This document shows positions 1-27,400 of a DNA stretch of 64,000 bases, in pieces. The notes under the pieces were generated by a model. That model saw only the letters and a program-made list of their open reading frames with translations. It was not told the DNA's origin and made no database searches. Position numbers and translations under genes: made by a program. Position 1 is the stretch's first letter. Each line of letters begins with the position of its first letter. Source of the DNA: Syngnathus acus (lineage: Eukaryota; Chordata; Actinopteri; Syngnathiformes; Syngnathidae); assembly GCF_901709675.1 (NCBI RefSeq), contig NC_051104.1, positions 250,001 through 314,000 of the forward strand, given 5' to 3'.

Positions 1-13720
<13,720 letters not shown>

Positions 13721-16063
13721 ATTCCGGCGACACTGCTTTTCTACTTGTTTCAATTGAATGTTATTCAAAACCAGATTAGGTCCAAATGTGTCAGTTTAGT
13801 AGGCCGATCGCTTCTGCTAGGGTCACATAAAAGCCAACGATCTCGGTTTGTTTTCAACATCCGCGCCAGCTCCACTCCACTTCCGGGATCGAGCAGAGAT
13901 GCGTTCAAAGCCTTCATATGCGTAGGACAAAAAGATGTTTTCATCCTCTCAGACCTCCTTTTCTATGTATGGCTTTAGGTACAACTGGAGGATCAAATGA
14001 GATCCAATTCGAGAAGAAAAAAAAAGGTGCTCCACAGACGCTACAGACACGTTAGGCCTATTTTAATGATGTTGATGATGATGAGATGTGTATTTTAGAA
14101 TTTGGCATGGTGGTAATTAACAATTTCAGCAGTATTAAGTTTGATGGTCAACTTGAATTTTTTAGTGGGGATTCAAAATGCATGATACTTTCTTTTATCA
14201 TTAAAGATTATCTGTTGTCAAACATTTTTTAAACTCCATACATTCACATTAAAATAGCTGATTATGAATAATGAATGGTTGAATTTGACATAAGATAAGG
14301 CTTAGGTGTTGTCATTCCACAGACCTTCCTGGTGGAAAAGGAGTCCCAATGGTCCTGTCATGGACCCACAGTGTTGACATTTCTTCTGTTACTGTCCTCC
14401 ACTACATTGCCAAGGGTAAGAGCAGCCTCTAAGGGGAAAAAAAACGTGACAGCTGGTGAAGAGTCAAACTACAGCAAGTTGAAAATTTGTTTTGAAAAAG
14501 AGCAACGAGGATGTCAATCAACATCACGCAACAGATTGTGTTTAACTTGAGAAGCTACATTGCATTGAATTCTGTTTTTCGAGGTACAGTAATGTGTCAA
14601 ATTGTGCCTGCATTCATTTTTACTGTTTGCCTTCCGATATCAAGTGGAGTGAACTTTGTTTGTCAGGTCTAATTTGGCTTGTAAAAAACAGAACTCGTGT
14701 TATGGTGTCCTCGGTGCATCAGCTGTCATCCTTCTTCCCGCCTTGCTCCACCACCACTTTCCCTCGTGTGCCAGCATATCAAGAAAAGGTAGCCTGATGA
14801 AGCCTAATAAGGCCCAGTAATTAGAGTGCTCGCAGAGGGCCTGTCTGCCTATAGCAGCTTCAAGCAGGGTGGGGAAGGACTGCCATACACTTGACAGTGT
14901 GTAAAAAGAAAAACAACAATGTGATGTTCTGCAGAAACCAAATTAGTCTGGCAGTGGTAAATATCATCCCCTTTAAAAACAATACTGACGCTAATTAGGC
15001 AACCAACATTTAGTTTGCTCTATCAACTTGTAGTTTGGAGGGTCAATTTGATCTTTTTCAAAATACAAATTAAAAAGACCTGTAAACACAAGTCACCACA
15101 CTGGATCAGCCTCATAAACCGCAAATAAGAAACTTTACTCATTAGTGAATATTTGGACATTGGATATTTTAGAGCAATTATTTTGCTCAGACAGCTTGCT
15201 ACACTGATACACTGTCCTGTCATGATGTGATCAGCACTAAACCACTATGGTCAACGTTTGTTTGAACAAGAAATGACTTGCAGTCTTTGGTACATACGTT
15301 TCCCCAAACTTTTCCAGCTCGAAACTCAAATTAGAAAAGTATAACGTTGACTAAACTGTTGATAAATGACACAGAAGACATACATTTACCATAAATAACC
15401 TTTGCCAAACAGAAATGATTACAGATTAACAGTAGCTATAGGTTTAATAATTGATACTTTAGTGTTTATTACATGTAACAGGGGATATGCAGCATAAAAA
15501 ATAACATAAATATATGTCCTCGTTCTACATACTTTATAAATTACAAATAAAATATAAATCATCCATCCATCTTCTTATCAATACTGTCGTCATACTGATA
15601 GATATAATTAAAGTAGGAAAAACAGACATTTTCTATTGCACAGTGGGAATAATAATAATAATAACTTGTCAAAATGTGCACAATATTATACAGTGCATGA
15701 GTCAGCCAGGCTATTAAGTTTGTTTTGGTTCAGTTATACAGCAATTAAATTTGTCACTCAAGACTCGGTATTTTTAATACAGTGGAATGTCTGCATTTTT
15801 TTTTTCATTCCAGAAGTGGAATGTTATAATTATTTGTCAAACTGTGTGCTCTCTCCATCCATCCATCCATCCATCCATCCATCCATCCATCCATCCATCC
15901 AAGTCTGCTTGCCGAGCTGCCTTAACTCAATTTAACAGGCAACAAAGGAAGAGGCCGGGAGCTCCTCAAGTGTGCTAACCTAGTCAGTCAGTCAGTCAGA
16001 AAGAAAGGTGTCACTTTATTGTGTCGTATTCCAGATTATCTCATCGCACCTTTTTTTCCTCAG
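13721..16063. other. rttn-socs6 intergenic interval
   Basis: No coding exon is seen. It must hold the rttn promoter (just right of 13720) and the socs6 transcription start region. A (CCAT)n microsatellite lies at 15854-15900 and a short (GTCA)n tract near 15985. The reading frames here are short, lack family motifs and look random. Confidence 0.6.
15854..15900. repeat. (CCAT)n microsatellite
   Basis: About twelve perfect tetranucleotide units lie upstream of the socs6 5' exons. No LINE or SINE body is visible next to it. Confidence 0.95.
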
Positions 16064-16131
16064 ATGTACCAAGCCCTGGACATGTAAACGCTGATCTTTT
16101 GCTGCGGATTGGCAAGCAGAATAACTGCAAG
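16064..16131 (+). other. socs6: probable socs6 5' untranslated exon (first or early)
   Basis: A good acceptor (a T-rich run then CCTCAG, ending 16063) and a donor CTGCAAG|GTAATG at 16131 bound a 68-bp segment. It could also be the 3' end of a longer first exon. It has short upstream ATGs but no long frame. Vertebrate SOCS6 has non-coding 5' exons, so the placement is plausible but unproven. Confidence 0.4.
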
Positions 16132-16743
16132 GTAATGTTATCTTGTATGTTTTCGACAACAAGCGTTCAGGAAACTAGCTGATTGGCTTAGGTTGGTCGT
16201 ATGCTAACGTTAGCCAAGGTAGCTAACAAAGGTGGAAGAGCTAGCTTTTATTTAAAATCGGGATTTATTTGTTGTTCTCTTAAGCGCAAGTGACGAGATA
16301 AAGGTTTATTCAACACGGGGATGTTTTTAAAATGCGATCGGTTAAGATTTGTTTCCGCTGTGAAGAGCGAATGTGCTAACTAACACTATAGCTCGTCGTA
16401 GTAACATATCTGGCTGTTTATAGCTGTTCTATTGACACTCGATGTTCAAGAAACAATCGTCAACTGTTGTCGAGTGCGTATTGAAGCTTTTTCTAATGTT
16501 TGATATTGTTATTTTTAACTGGGACATTATAAAATGCTAACATTCGAGGCTAAGCTAAAGAATGCCTTTAAATGTGTAGGCCGTGCTAGGCTAAGTCAGG
16601 ACAAAACCTTGATTCTGTTTCTTTAATAAGATCAGACAAGTAGCAGCTTGAATAAACTACTAGTTATTTATTACGCTGGTAATAACATGTTAGCGAACAT
16701 GGAAAGTGTTTGAAATATGATAACAAGCTTTCTTTTTTCACAG

Positions 16744-16818
16744 CATCAAATGAAAGGTGCTGGATGTGGAACTTGACCCATTCAATCAAGTCGAGTCACA
16801 TTTTCTCTGCGCATAATG
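16744..16818 (+). other. socs6: probable socs6 5' untranslated exon
   Basis: The segment is bounded by a strong polypyrimidine-CACAG acceptor (ends 16743) and an ATG|GTGAGT donor. Its last three bases are ATG. If spliced to the acceptor at 17429-17431, that ATG opens a 24-codon upstream frame that overlaps the socs6 start codon out of frame. Prediction rests on splice-site quality only. Confidence 0.5.
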
Positions 16819-17483
16819 GTGAGTAATCGATCTTGGGTTTGTTTTTATCTTGTGGGTGCATGTGTGTGCTTTAATTTAATCTATCACCACCGTGAATGCA
16901 CACAAAAAAAATGCTAGCAATGTATTTTAATGTCAATTTGCTGCGTTTTTAACCTTACTTATGCTGTGTGAATCTAGTGGCATCGTTAGTTGACTCATCA
17001 GTTAAGCGAGGGCATTTAGATAATGTTGAATTGCTAAATACTTGCAGCTTTTACTTAATGCAAGTCAAAATATTTAAATCTGAGTCTTTAAACATGTCAG
17101 CACTCAATGCCATTGTTGTAGAAAATATAAATGGAAACAACTGTCATTAATATCCACACCCTGTCATAAACCCGTTTCAGCAGTGCCACAGAAGTTTCCA
17201 AAACGTGAGTCAGCAAATGATCTGTAAAATAAATATTACGCCAGCTGCCCAAACTAATCCGTCTCCATGGATGAATGTATGAGGTAAATAAAGATGCATA
17301 TGATTGTTTCTAAGAACATTGTGTGTTTCCTCCCCACCCCCCACCCCCTTTTGAAGAGTTTGTGGGCTCCGCTGTATGCATGACTTATGTGCAACCTGAT
17401 GGGAGGATACTGTGGCTAGTTCTTTCATCAGGATACGAGGAGAGACATCTCATGCCCCCCACCTTGGCGGAGGGCCAGTCAGA

Positions 17484-19094
17484 ATGAAGAAGATCAGCCT
17501 TAAGACCATTCGGAAGTCGCTGAGCATAAAGGGTAAAGAGGACGGCGACTTTGTCATGCTCCAGCAGGCCCCAGTGGCCGCAGAGTTCTCCAAGGACGAG
17601 TCACTTTTCGGAGGCTGCTACACCAAAGACCTTTCCGTGTGCGACCTGGGTGGCGAGGAAGACAAAGGTGGGCAGAATAAGAGCCGGTCAAAGAGCGAAG
17701 GCCTGATGGGATCGCTTAAGAGAAGGCTGTCGGCCAAGCAAAAGGCGAAGAGCAAAGCGGGGTCCTCCGCCATCGGCTCGACGGACGACGAGGACACCTT
17801 CTCCTCCTCTTCGGCGCCCATCGGCTTCAACGAGGTTAAGGCCCAGCGACCTCTAAGGTCCGCGTCGCTCCGGAGTCACCACTACAGCCCCTCGCCTTGG
17901 CCTCTGCGGCCGGTCAACTCAGATGACGCTTGCATTAAGATGGAGGTCAAAGTGAAAGCCATGGTCCACTCTCCCAGCCCCAGCCCCAACTTGAACGGCA
18001 TCCGAAAGGAATTCAGCGATTTTCAGATGAATGAGCTCTTTCAGGACCAACCCGAATCCTTCAAAAACCTCCAGCAGCCGCAAAACGGCGAGCTGCATTT
18101 AAATATTGACGATAGTGACGTGCCTGTGGTGCTGGGGTTGACGCCCCAAGACTACATTCAGTACACGATGCCTTTAGATGAGGGAATGTACCCCGAAGGG
18201 TCCCACTCCTTCTGCCTGGACAGCGCGTCTCCCATGGAGGTGGCGGCAGAGGCGGACAACGGGTCCCTGCTGATGGATCCGGGACAGGAGGAGCACCAAA
18301 TGGTTGGCGGCTTGCCTCCAGATCTTTTCATGGACACTTCCATGAATAGTCTTCTGATGGCTTCCGCCGGCGTCGTGCTCCAAAATTCCAGAGGCGAGGG
18401 CCCACCTCCCCTCTCTCCTCTCCTGCCTCCCATGAGCAGCAACGCTCGCTTTCCCAGGACGTTCTCCAGCTTTGGCTCCTCAGACAGCCAGGTCGCCGAT
18501 CGAGTCCGGCATCACCTTAACTTCGATCCCAATTCGGCTCCCGGAGTGGGTCGGGTGTACGACTCGGTCCAAAGCAGCGGGCCCATAGTGGTGACCAGCC
18601 TGACGGAGGAGCTGAAGAAGCTGGCTAGGCAGGGCTGGTACTGGGGCCCCATCACACGCTGGGAGGCGGAGGAGAAACTAGTCAACCTGGCCGATGGCTC
18701 CTTTTTGGTCCGAGACAGCTCGGACGACAGGTACCTGCTTAGCCTGAGCTTCAGGTCGCAGAGCAAAACTCTCCACACCCGCATCGAACACTCCAACGGG
18801 CGCTTCAGCTTTTATGAGCAGCCCGACGTGGAGGGACACACGTCCATCGTGGACCTCATCGAGCACTCCATCAAAGACTCTGAGAATGGAGCTTTTTGTT
18901 ATTCCAGGTCCCGCTTACCGGGCTCTGCCACCTACCCGGTCAGACTCACCAACCCCGTTTCTCGCTTTATGCAAGTGCGCTCCCTGCAGTACCTTTGTCG
19001 CTTTGTCATTCGACAATACACCAGGATAGACCTCATCCAGAAACTGCCCTTACCTAACAAGATGAAAGATTACCTACAGGAGAAGCACTACTGA
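17484..19094 (+). CDS. socs6: suppressor of cytokine signalling 6 (SOCS6)
   Basis: A cytoplasmic substrate adaptor of Elongin B/C-Cullin5 ubiquitin ligases that binds phosphotyrosine targets such as receptor kinases and IRS proteins. The coding region is one exon of 536 codons, as in other vertebrates (~535). The start MKKISLKTIRKSLSI matches the family N-terminus; an in-frame ATG 24 codons upstream (17412) probably lies in intron. A long, low-complexity N-terminal region (1-380) includes KRRLSAKQKAKSKAGSS and PWPLRPVNSD. The SH2 domain begins at WYWGPITRW (residue 385), with the phosphotyrosine-binding Arg410 in FLVRDSSDDRYLLSLSFRS. The C-terminal SOCS box has BC-box SLQYLCRFVI and Cul5-box LPLP, ending DYLQEKHY. 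It lies head to head with rttn. Which teleost duplicate (a or b) this is cannot be told here. Confidence 0.98.
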   Translation: MKKISLKTIRKSLSIKGKEDGDFVMLQQAPVAAEFSKDESLFGGCYTKDLSVCDLGGEEDKGGQNKSRSKSEGLMGSLKRRLSAKQKAKSKAGSSAIGSTDDEDTFSSSSAPIGFNEVKAQRPLRSASLRSHHYSPSPWPLRPVNSDDACIKMEVKVKAMVHSPSPSPNLNGIRKEFSDFQMNELFQDQPESFKNLQQPQNGELHLNIDDSDVPVVLGLTPQDYIQYTMPLDEGMYPEGSHSFCLDSASPMEVAAEADNGSLLMDPGQEEHQMVGGLPPDLFMDTSMNSLLMASAGVVLQNSRGEGPPPLSPLLPPMSSNARFPRTFSSFGSSDSQVADRVRHHLNFDPNSAPGVGRVYDSVQSSGPIVVTSLTEELKKLARQGWYWGPITRWEAEEKLVNLADGSFLVRDSSDDRYLLSLSFRSQSKTLHTRIEHSNGRFSFYEQPDVEGHTSIVDLIEHSIKDSENGAFCYSRSRLPGSATYPVRLTNPVSRFMQVRSLQYLCRFVIRQYTRIDLIQKLPLPNKMKDYLQEKHY

Positions 19095-21430
19095 CACACA
19101 CACACACACGCACACACGCACGCACGCACACACACACGCACACACACACACACGCGCGAACACACACACGGGAGTCTTTTGCACTTTTTATGTTCAGTCA
19201 AGGTCTCCGCTAATCCATCCAGATGAGCGCTGGAGGTCAACCACACACAAAGCAGTTATCCCACTTGCGCAATCAAACCCAAAATTCTAAATGAAAGGCT
19301 ACCAGTACATTGCTATCAAATGAACTTCACAATGACCATTTTTGGGCCTTCAAAAAAAACCTGCAAATCCTCTTAAGTTCATCGCAGTACACGTTTGGTG
19401 GAACCTGAGAAAGCACAAAGCGAAACAAGACTAGACTCAAGTGATTCGACAATTAATTGCAAAAACAAATGCCATGTGAATATGAAATCATAATTTTTGT
19501 ATGTATAAAATTTTGTGCGTGACGTGCAAGTAGACAAAATTGCGACATTCGGAATAGTTTGGTCATGAGCATGGAGCTTTAAATGGCTATGTAGAGCCAT
19601 CCGATATTATGCAAGTCTCACGGTACTGATGATGCTGGATCTTTTTTTTTTCATGTTGTGCCGTTTGTTGTGCAGCATTGTGTTAATCTTGTGTTCTACA
19701 AATAAGGTGGACCTATTATGCTTATTAATGATTTGAGATACAATGTTTGTAACAATATGAAGGGATATCACCTTCGAATATTTTTAGAATCGATATTCCA
19801 TCAAATAATCGGATACAATTTTATTTGCATTAATGTATTAATTTTCTTTCCCCCCGAATACAGTTTATTTACCAATTATTTGTGTTTATTTGGGATTATT
19901 TAGTGATTAAAGGAATCCGAATATTTGGACAATCCTTAATGTCTTTAAACGATTACTAGATTCTTAAAATACGAGGCGATTTATCGGTTTGTTGCCGACC
20001 GATACATTTTCACACCACTACATGTATGCTAAATTAGTGTTTCTATTCTTACTTTTCTTGACCATTTTGGTTGTTAAAAATCGAGTTGAGCATAATAGGT
20101 CCCTTTTTTTAAAATATTTTTTTGTGTCAGAAATAGTAGACAGCAACTCGAGTGAAGAACTTTGCTGCTCTTTGGTTATTTGCATGTCGCAAAGGCTTCA
20201 ACGGTTGACCTCAACGAAAAAAAGATGTCATGAACCCAATAAAACCTTGCTGCGGTTTATAAATTGTCCTCTAGAACCCTAAAAGCAGACCTGTCGTCAC
20301 TTGCCCCGAATCTGTACGTGATGTCTCGGCTCAAATACAGAAAAAGGGAAAAGCACAGACTTCATTACGCAAGTGCTTTGAGACGGATTCCCAGAGAGGG
20401 AATTCTGATGATGTGACTTTTGACGTTATTGTTCGACGATAATACGGCCTTGGTTTTTATGTAGCTGGAAACGTTCAATATCGGAGGAATTAGGACCTCG
20501 GTGTAATGGTGTTGTTGCATGTTAAAGGTCGGAGTCGGACCAGGGATGTTTGCTTTCTATCAAACACGAGCCGGATGTTTTGTAGTTTTATTTTTGCCAT
20601 CTTGGGGGAATTATGCTACACGAGAAGGAATGTGTGCTCGTTTGGAGTAAAATTAAGAGAACAAACTAGTACATTGAAGAATTCTTTTGCACTTGGATAT
20701 TTATTTTTTTTTGTTACAGCCTGCCAAGAATCGTCCGTATGCGTTTGCTTCACTAGATTCTGTTTTTAGTTTGGTGTCATGTGCGGAACATGAAAGCAAC
20801 GACATTCTGTCCAGATAGGCTGATCATGACTGTGGATGTATTTTTTTTAATTGAAATGTGAACGACAGATGCTTTTGATACAGTGTTTGTTTCTGTTTTT
20901 GATTTACAATTTATTGACGAGCGGGAAGTGTTGCTGCTCCGCCCCCCCCTCCCAAATACTTGTAGTTGATTAAGAAATGACACATTTTGTATGATTATGG
21001 CGACGCATGTTAAGTGTCACAGATTTTTGATGAAGGTAATCGTTTACATTTTTTTTTTAAGGCCGTCCCCTGTTTCTCAAATATATTGGTACAAGACTTT
21101 GTCATGTGTTCTACACATTTTGTGCTGCTTACGGAAAATGATTGCCTTTGTTGTATTTAATAACGGGGGTGCCGCCGATATCAACGTACTTGGGAGAGCA
21201 ACGGCGATTTGCAATTTGTTAAAAACTGTAGTTCACTAGTCATTAGTAAACACTCTCTAGGATTACTAGTTCAAACCAGTTTACATTGGTTGTCAACTTT
21301 GAAGAGTAGACAGACTTTTGTAATTTCTTTTGGTAATCAGCAGTGATTTATTGCACATTTTGGATACAGTAAGAGTTTTTGTATCTGCCAATTATAAATT
21401 ATAAATAAAAAATATATATATTCTAAAAAG
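19095..21430 (+). other. socs6: socs6 3' untranslated region
   Basis: A long AT-rich stretch follows the stop codon and starts with a CA-rich repeat (19095-19170). Candidate poly(A) signals AATAAA are at 20238-20243 and 21404-21409. SOCS6 mRNAs in vertebrates have long 3' UTRs, so either end is plausible. There are many ATTTA/TATTTAT elements. The exact end needs transcript data. Confidence 0.55.
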
Positions 21431-24400
21431 GATTGTTTTGGTTTCCAGTACTTTTTTCCTCCCCCATTTTTTGTCTGCAGACAAAATGGAGGCCATCTTG
21501 AACAAACTCTGGGGTTCACGGGGTAGCGCCCTCCGATCATGTCAGGTTTCTGCGGCGGCAAACACCATCTGCATGGCGATGAGGTGGCAGCCTTTGTTAA
21601 CTGCAGTGTCTGACAGGCCTCTCTAGGCATCTGAGGTGAAGATACACAACTGTTTACTCTCCCTCTGCCTGCCTCGCAATGATTTATTCATTGCGCACTG
21701 GTAATCATATGTCATATGGAGATGCCGTCGCCCCTCCCTTGCGTGAAAACACCCTTCTTGGCGTTTTTAATTTTCAAATTTAAAACAAAAGCACGGGCGA
21801 GGGTTTCTCAAGTTGTCTTCGTGTCATGGTACAGCCAAGTTCAATTCCAATTCTTTGGTAAAGACAAACATGACTTTTGTTTCACAACTATTAGTAGACA
21901 CAAAATGAGTCATTTGTGAGCAAATTCCCATCCCTGGGGATGCTTCTCACTTTTGAAACAGTTCATGCTGGAGAATCCATCCATCGCATGTCTGCCGGCT
22001 GAGATTAATGATCCGACTCCGCCATCTGGTGCGCCGCGTGGCGCGCCCATTTTTCACCTCCAAACCGGGATGATGTCGACAGCTTGAATTAGCCGGGAAA
22101 CATATATACGTATTGCTTTAAATGGTCACGCCAGGCAAACACGGGAGGGCTCGGCCCGTAATGATGGAGGCAGCGTTGCCTGCTGGCAACAGATGTCTTT
22201 GAAAGGTGTGGCTTTATTAATCCTTGAGCTGCTCACACAAGCAGTGCTTAGACGCTCTCCTTCTCTATTTGTCATGCATTAGCAGCCTCTAAAGCCCAAT
22301 TAGCCTTGTTAGACAACGGGGCCGCCTTCTTCGGCATCAGCTCTCTACTGGAACAGCCCAGCATCTCGGTGATTATTGTATCCCTATGGGGTGCATCGAA
22401 TTTATAGTAGGCTACGCGCTTTTCCCTCAACACAGGTAATGGTTTCATTTCAAACATGGTTCACACTTTACAGCTCCAAAAAATGTAATGACGAGGAGTT
22501 TCAATGAAAGTAGCACCTTGGTTTTAATATCAGCATATGTTTATTTCTGTTTTAACTAACTTAATGTATTGGCTAGATTTTAGCTCAGCTAAGCAGGGGC
22601 GGAGCTAGAGGAGGGGAGGCCGCAGGGGGCACTGAATCCCCCCTTTAAATATGCGCCAGACCAGATAATTGACTGGTGAGTAAGAGCAATTGCCACGTGT
22701 ATAATTACCCCAAAATGGCCATTCCAGATGGTCACAGCCACAGGTTATCAGATCTGTAAAAAAAAAAAAAGTCCGTTTGACGTGATTGCTAACCTGTCAA
22801 GTCAGTTCTTGAGTCGAGCAAGGTCAGTAATTTAGAAGGACATCAGGTTTACATAAACCAATTTTGATCTTAAACTCAAATAATTTATTCGGATGTAAAT
22901 TTGCAAAGTCGCGCTAGAAAGCCTGGAATGCAATCAAAGCCTCTTTCATTTTCATGATAAAGTATCATCAGGCAAAGAATACTTGAACGAGGATAGAGAA
23001 ATTACCTTGGGAAAATATGGATGTAAATATACCAACCCATAAAATTCATCATATTAAACATTTGGGGGGAGAAAATAAATTGATGCCGATTATGAGATAT
23101 TAGGCTCTGTTTAATCATAATATATTTACATCCTTGAAAATATGCTTTTTTTTTTTCACCTAGTCACGATTAAGAAACACACCAAAATGTGTAAGTGGAC
23201 TTTCGGGGCTGGGGTCTAAAAATAATAATGTGACAGTGACAATGCGGCAGCATGCCTCAGTGGTGTGTCCGTCCATCCTTCACTTCAGTCGAACAGGTGG
23301 CGGTCATCAGGAAACGGACAGGGGATCATTTTGATTTTGGAGGGCAGCCTCCTTTTCTCCGTGTAGATACTGAGGGGGAAGGGCCGGGGGGTTCATGAGG
23401 CTGAAGTGAGATGAAGTAGCGAGCAGGTGGCAGTTTGCGGCTGAACCACCAATGGACTCTTTACATCAGACACCAGAACAGGACGAGCCAGTCTTTGAAA
23501 TTGTGATTCCTACCCCGCTGATAGTAGCTCTCGTTCTCCTTCCTCGCTCTGTCAGGAGTGAGTAGCGACAGCATACATTGGATGGTTTAGTAGAAGCTAT
23601 TTTCTTCTCCCTTCATAATACATATTTTCAATGTAATAGTGATTTTGTAATTTTATTTTCTACACTGTTGTCTTCATCTCACATCTGCCACATTCAAACT
23701 GCAGCGACAAGCTCTTTATCTTACACCGAGCGGCAGCTGCCTATTGTTTACTGCCAGTTGTCCTTTTATTAGATAACATTTACCAGGCAATTAATCCAGA
23801 GTTGTAATTTCTCTTTACGCATCTAAAGTAGGGGGGATCCATCATGTTCACTTGATATGACAGGGGCGCGTGGATCTCATCCCCTTGGTTGCAGCTTGAG
23901 GGGTGGTGGCATTTGATCCAATGCCTGAGATGTATGCTAAATATGCTGCTGACTGATCACAAGACAAATAAATATTTAGAGCTTGGTTGTTTCCTGGGGA
24001 TAACTAATGCATCAATGTGTGTGTTGCTGTTAAAAAAAAAAAAAAAAAATGGAGGGAAGCACAAATCATTGTGTTTAGCGCCTGACTGACATTTTAGCTG
24101 TTCCGCCATGCATCCATAATATCCGATACATAAAATCCAATAGCAGAATAAAAGTGCTGATCTGCGTGCTTTGGGGCAAAGTGGATCCCCTCACTGTTTG
24201 GATCAGTTAATCTGACTGACGTGGTCTCCAGACGGCCATTTGTGGAGTCCATGATCCATCTGTCAAGCCTGTCCCTTCTTCTTTGAGTTCACTGCAGCCA
24301 TAGGCGCTTCTTGAAATCCTTCACTCCTATTAGCCTTTGAGATCTTCTTGTATTTTGTCCAACGTCCACCTATAACAAATCAAAAGAATTCCTGTCCTAA

Positions 24401-27400
24401 ATCTGTCCTAATCATTTGTTACAACTTATTCTATAAATACAAGTTCAGCACACAATAGTACTTATTCAGGTTTTAGTGGCTGACTCACCGGCGTTTAATG
24501 CCACCCAATTGTTTCCATTTGGTAAATAATGTAGTCTTCTGGCGTAAATATAGCCACAGGCCATACAATCGTAATGACGACTGGGAGCGTGTTGGAGAAA
24601 TAATTCCATTTGAGGAGGACGGTTACATTTCCACAGCTGTCATTAGGAGTTGCTGATGGGATTTGTGAAGAATTAAGAATAGCTTCCTTCATTTATTCAT
24701 CTCACAAAATGGCGGGCCCTCTGACAATGTAATAGTTTAAGCGTGCAATTAGGTTGACTGTGGGGAAAAAAAAAGTGAATGGTTGTTTGTCTACTGTAAA
24801 AGTGACGCAGAGCTTTCATTAATTTATGCTTAAATGTGTAACGTTAAAATGGTAAAGCCGTGTGTCCTTCTCAACAGATGGTTAAAGGTCAAAGTAATCA
24901 TCCGGAAAAAGAACCTAAAGCACCCACGATGATGAAATTGGGTGTTTCCGAAAAGGGCGATTTGGTGTTTCCTGGTTACATGAGAGCAGAGAGAGGTCAA
25001 AGGTGTCTTGGCAGAGTGGGATGTAATTTGTCAGCAGAAAAAAAAATAAAATGTTGCACATTCCTAATTCCTTTTAGAAGTGTTACGATCAATCAAGTGC
25101 TTCATGTTTGGTCCACTTACCTAGTAAACTAAAACAGACGTAGTGGCAAAGCTTTTAGGAGTTTAATAATGCACACAACAAAATCAGAAGTAGCATTTTG
25201 GGTTTCTTCTGCCATAAAACACCGACAATATTAAATATCTATTCAATTCATTGAACCGCTCCGTCGTCAGGGAATATCTAACGATTGTAATACCCTCGAC
25301 GGCCTATAAGTGACGTTGTTTCGCACGTTACAAAGTTTCATCTAAATTGAATGGAGATAATCCACTTTTCTGAAACGCTTCAAATGTGAGGTAGCCCACC
25401 AGAGCACAGGGGATACTTTTTACGCAGTCTCGTCTTTGTTGACTCAGAAGAGGTTCCCGTAACAATTTTATCCAACAAGCCTCTGATGCGTGTGTTTCAC
25501 AAACAAAAACCTTTCATCCTAATCCCTCGCTCCTCAATTTTATAATGAATCAACACACACCGCCTGTAATTAATTTAACATGCTGGTACGTTCGTCTGGC
25601 ATCATTATTTCCTTCACAAATGCCAAACAGATTGCTGGTTTTAATTTCCACTTTCTGGACAGTGTTAAAACATCATGGATTTATTATTGTATTATTGTTT
25701 TTGGTTTTTTAAAGGAGCTATGAAAAGTAGTCAGACTTGCGACTTTCATGCCAAAAACACAAACACGTATGCACATTTTTTTTTTAATATAAAGTCTCTT
25801 GGGGAGTCTCTGAAACCACAATTAGAGCAGCATTGGATGAAACACGAAGGTAAAAGACTCATCGCCGCCGCCTAGATCTTCAACTAGTGGGGAGACGAGA
25901 GCAATGTGAAGCAGACGTGGGAGGTATTCAAAAAAGCGTGGAAATAAATAGATGGTGGAAAGCTAAATAAAGAAATAATTCCTCCCTACATCACAAGGCT
26001 GATAGCTATCTTGTGCTGCGTGAATCTAAATAGAACGCAAGCAGTGTGGCGGCCTATGCTTAATTCCTTGCTTGTATCCTTGAAACAATGTGTTCTTATC
26101 CTCAGCGCTGATTTATTTTTATTCCAAAGATGTTTACGTGTTTTTTTTCCCTCCCCTCCCCAGGTAGAAATATCACCACAATGAGTGCGCTTTCAGGTGA
26201 CTCATCTCACCATGTGTTCCAAAAATGGTGCCGATACAGAAAACATGATCAAAATATTCAATATATTGACACATAGTAACACCAAATCACTACCTGGATT
26301 GGTTGCCAGCCAATCGCAGGACACGTTTTTTGCTTTTGTATTGTTTCTTATTATATAGTGTCCATCCGAACCTGGTTTGCGAAAAGCCTTTTTAAAATGT
26401 TCATTGTGCGCCTTTCACATGGCCCTTTTTTTCTTTTTCTTCTAAAATGAATAACCTGAGCAGAAAGTGCAGTGCTGAATGGCGGTACTTACGGGAGCGG
26501 ATGAAAGAAGAACCAGGCCCAAAGTATACACTCCAGCAGGTTGGAGATAAGCATGTATTAGGGAGGTCCAAAAGCGCCTATAAATATCATCTTAATCCTT
26601 TCAGCGTGTCTCAGTGGGAATGTGCAACTAGTGCCAATGAAGATGAGCGCTAATGGCACCTGATGCTCAAATGTGTTAACTACAGTCTCCTCAACAAAGC
26701 CAATCTTTTTTTTTTTTTTTGATGTAGCTTGTTATTAAGCGTGACAGCCATTAGTAGTCCAAAAATTGCCCTTTGACCTGTGGAAGTTGCGGAGGGAGCA
26801 GCATTGACATCCAAAGTCTTCTTCATCAGACCAGCTGGTGCAGCACTTGTGCTACTTTGATCCTTTAGCAGACTCCTCAATCTGTTTTAAGATTATTTTT
26901 AGGCTATTAGAACACTGCGACATGAGGAAATGTCAGGTGGGATGTGTCATGTCGCTTCTCGTGAGTTTTGCCCCAAAATGTCTGACAGTGTTTGGTGGCC
27001 AATATAAATATCCTGAGCTCAATGATGAAATGTATCTGTTATTGTCGTTAGCATAAAGTTAGCAAAGAAGCTGGCAGGTTGCGTTTTATTTAATTTGGAA
27101 AAAGACTGACGGAGAGCTTAAATGGCTGTCTATCGTCTCTCACTCACATGCGTCTCTGTTGCTTGCCTCCTCTTTTTCCAGACTTTTGCTTCAGAATTCC
27201 TTCCCCGCTGTGGTATTATTGTGGCACCCCCCCTTCACATTAGTCTGTGTCACAGTCTTGACTTGCCTTCCCTTTGTTAACCGGCAGTAAACAACATGGC
27301 TGTCTGGGGAGTCGTGCGTGTGTGGTGCCAAGACATATTTTTACCTCTGCGGAAAAAAAAGGAAACAACAACAACGGCGGCGCATGATTAAGGATGATAC

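Noticed and set aside
15854-15900. CRISPR-like or satellite array at the (CCAT)n tracts
   Set aside because: Plain tetranucleotide microsatellites without spacers. No CRISPR is expected in a vertebrate genome.
17412-17483. In-frame upstream ATG giving a 560-residue SOCS6
   Set aside because: Family homology starts at MKKISLK (17484), and a good acceptor at 17429-17431 puts the upstream ATG in an intron.
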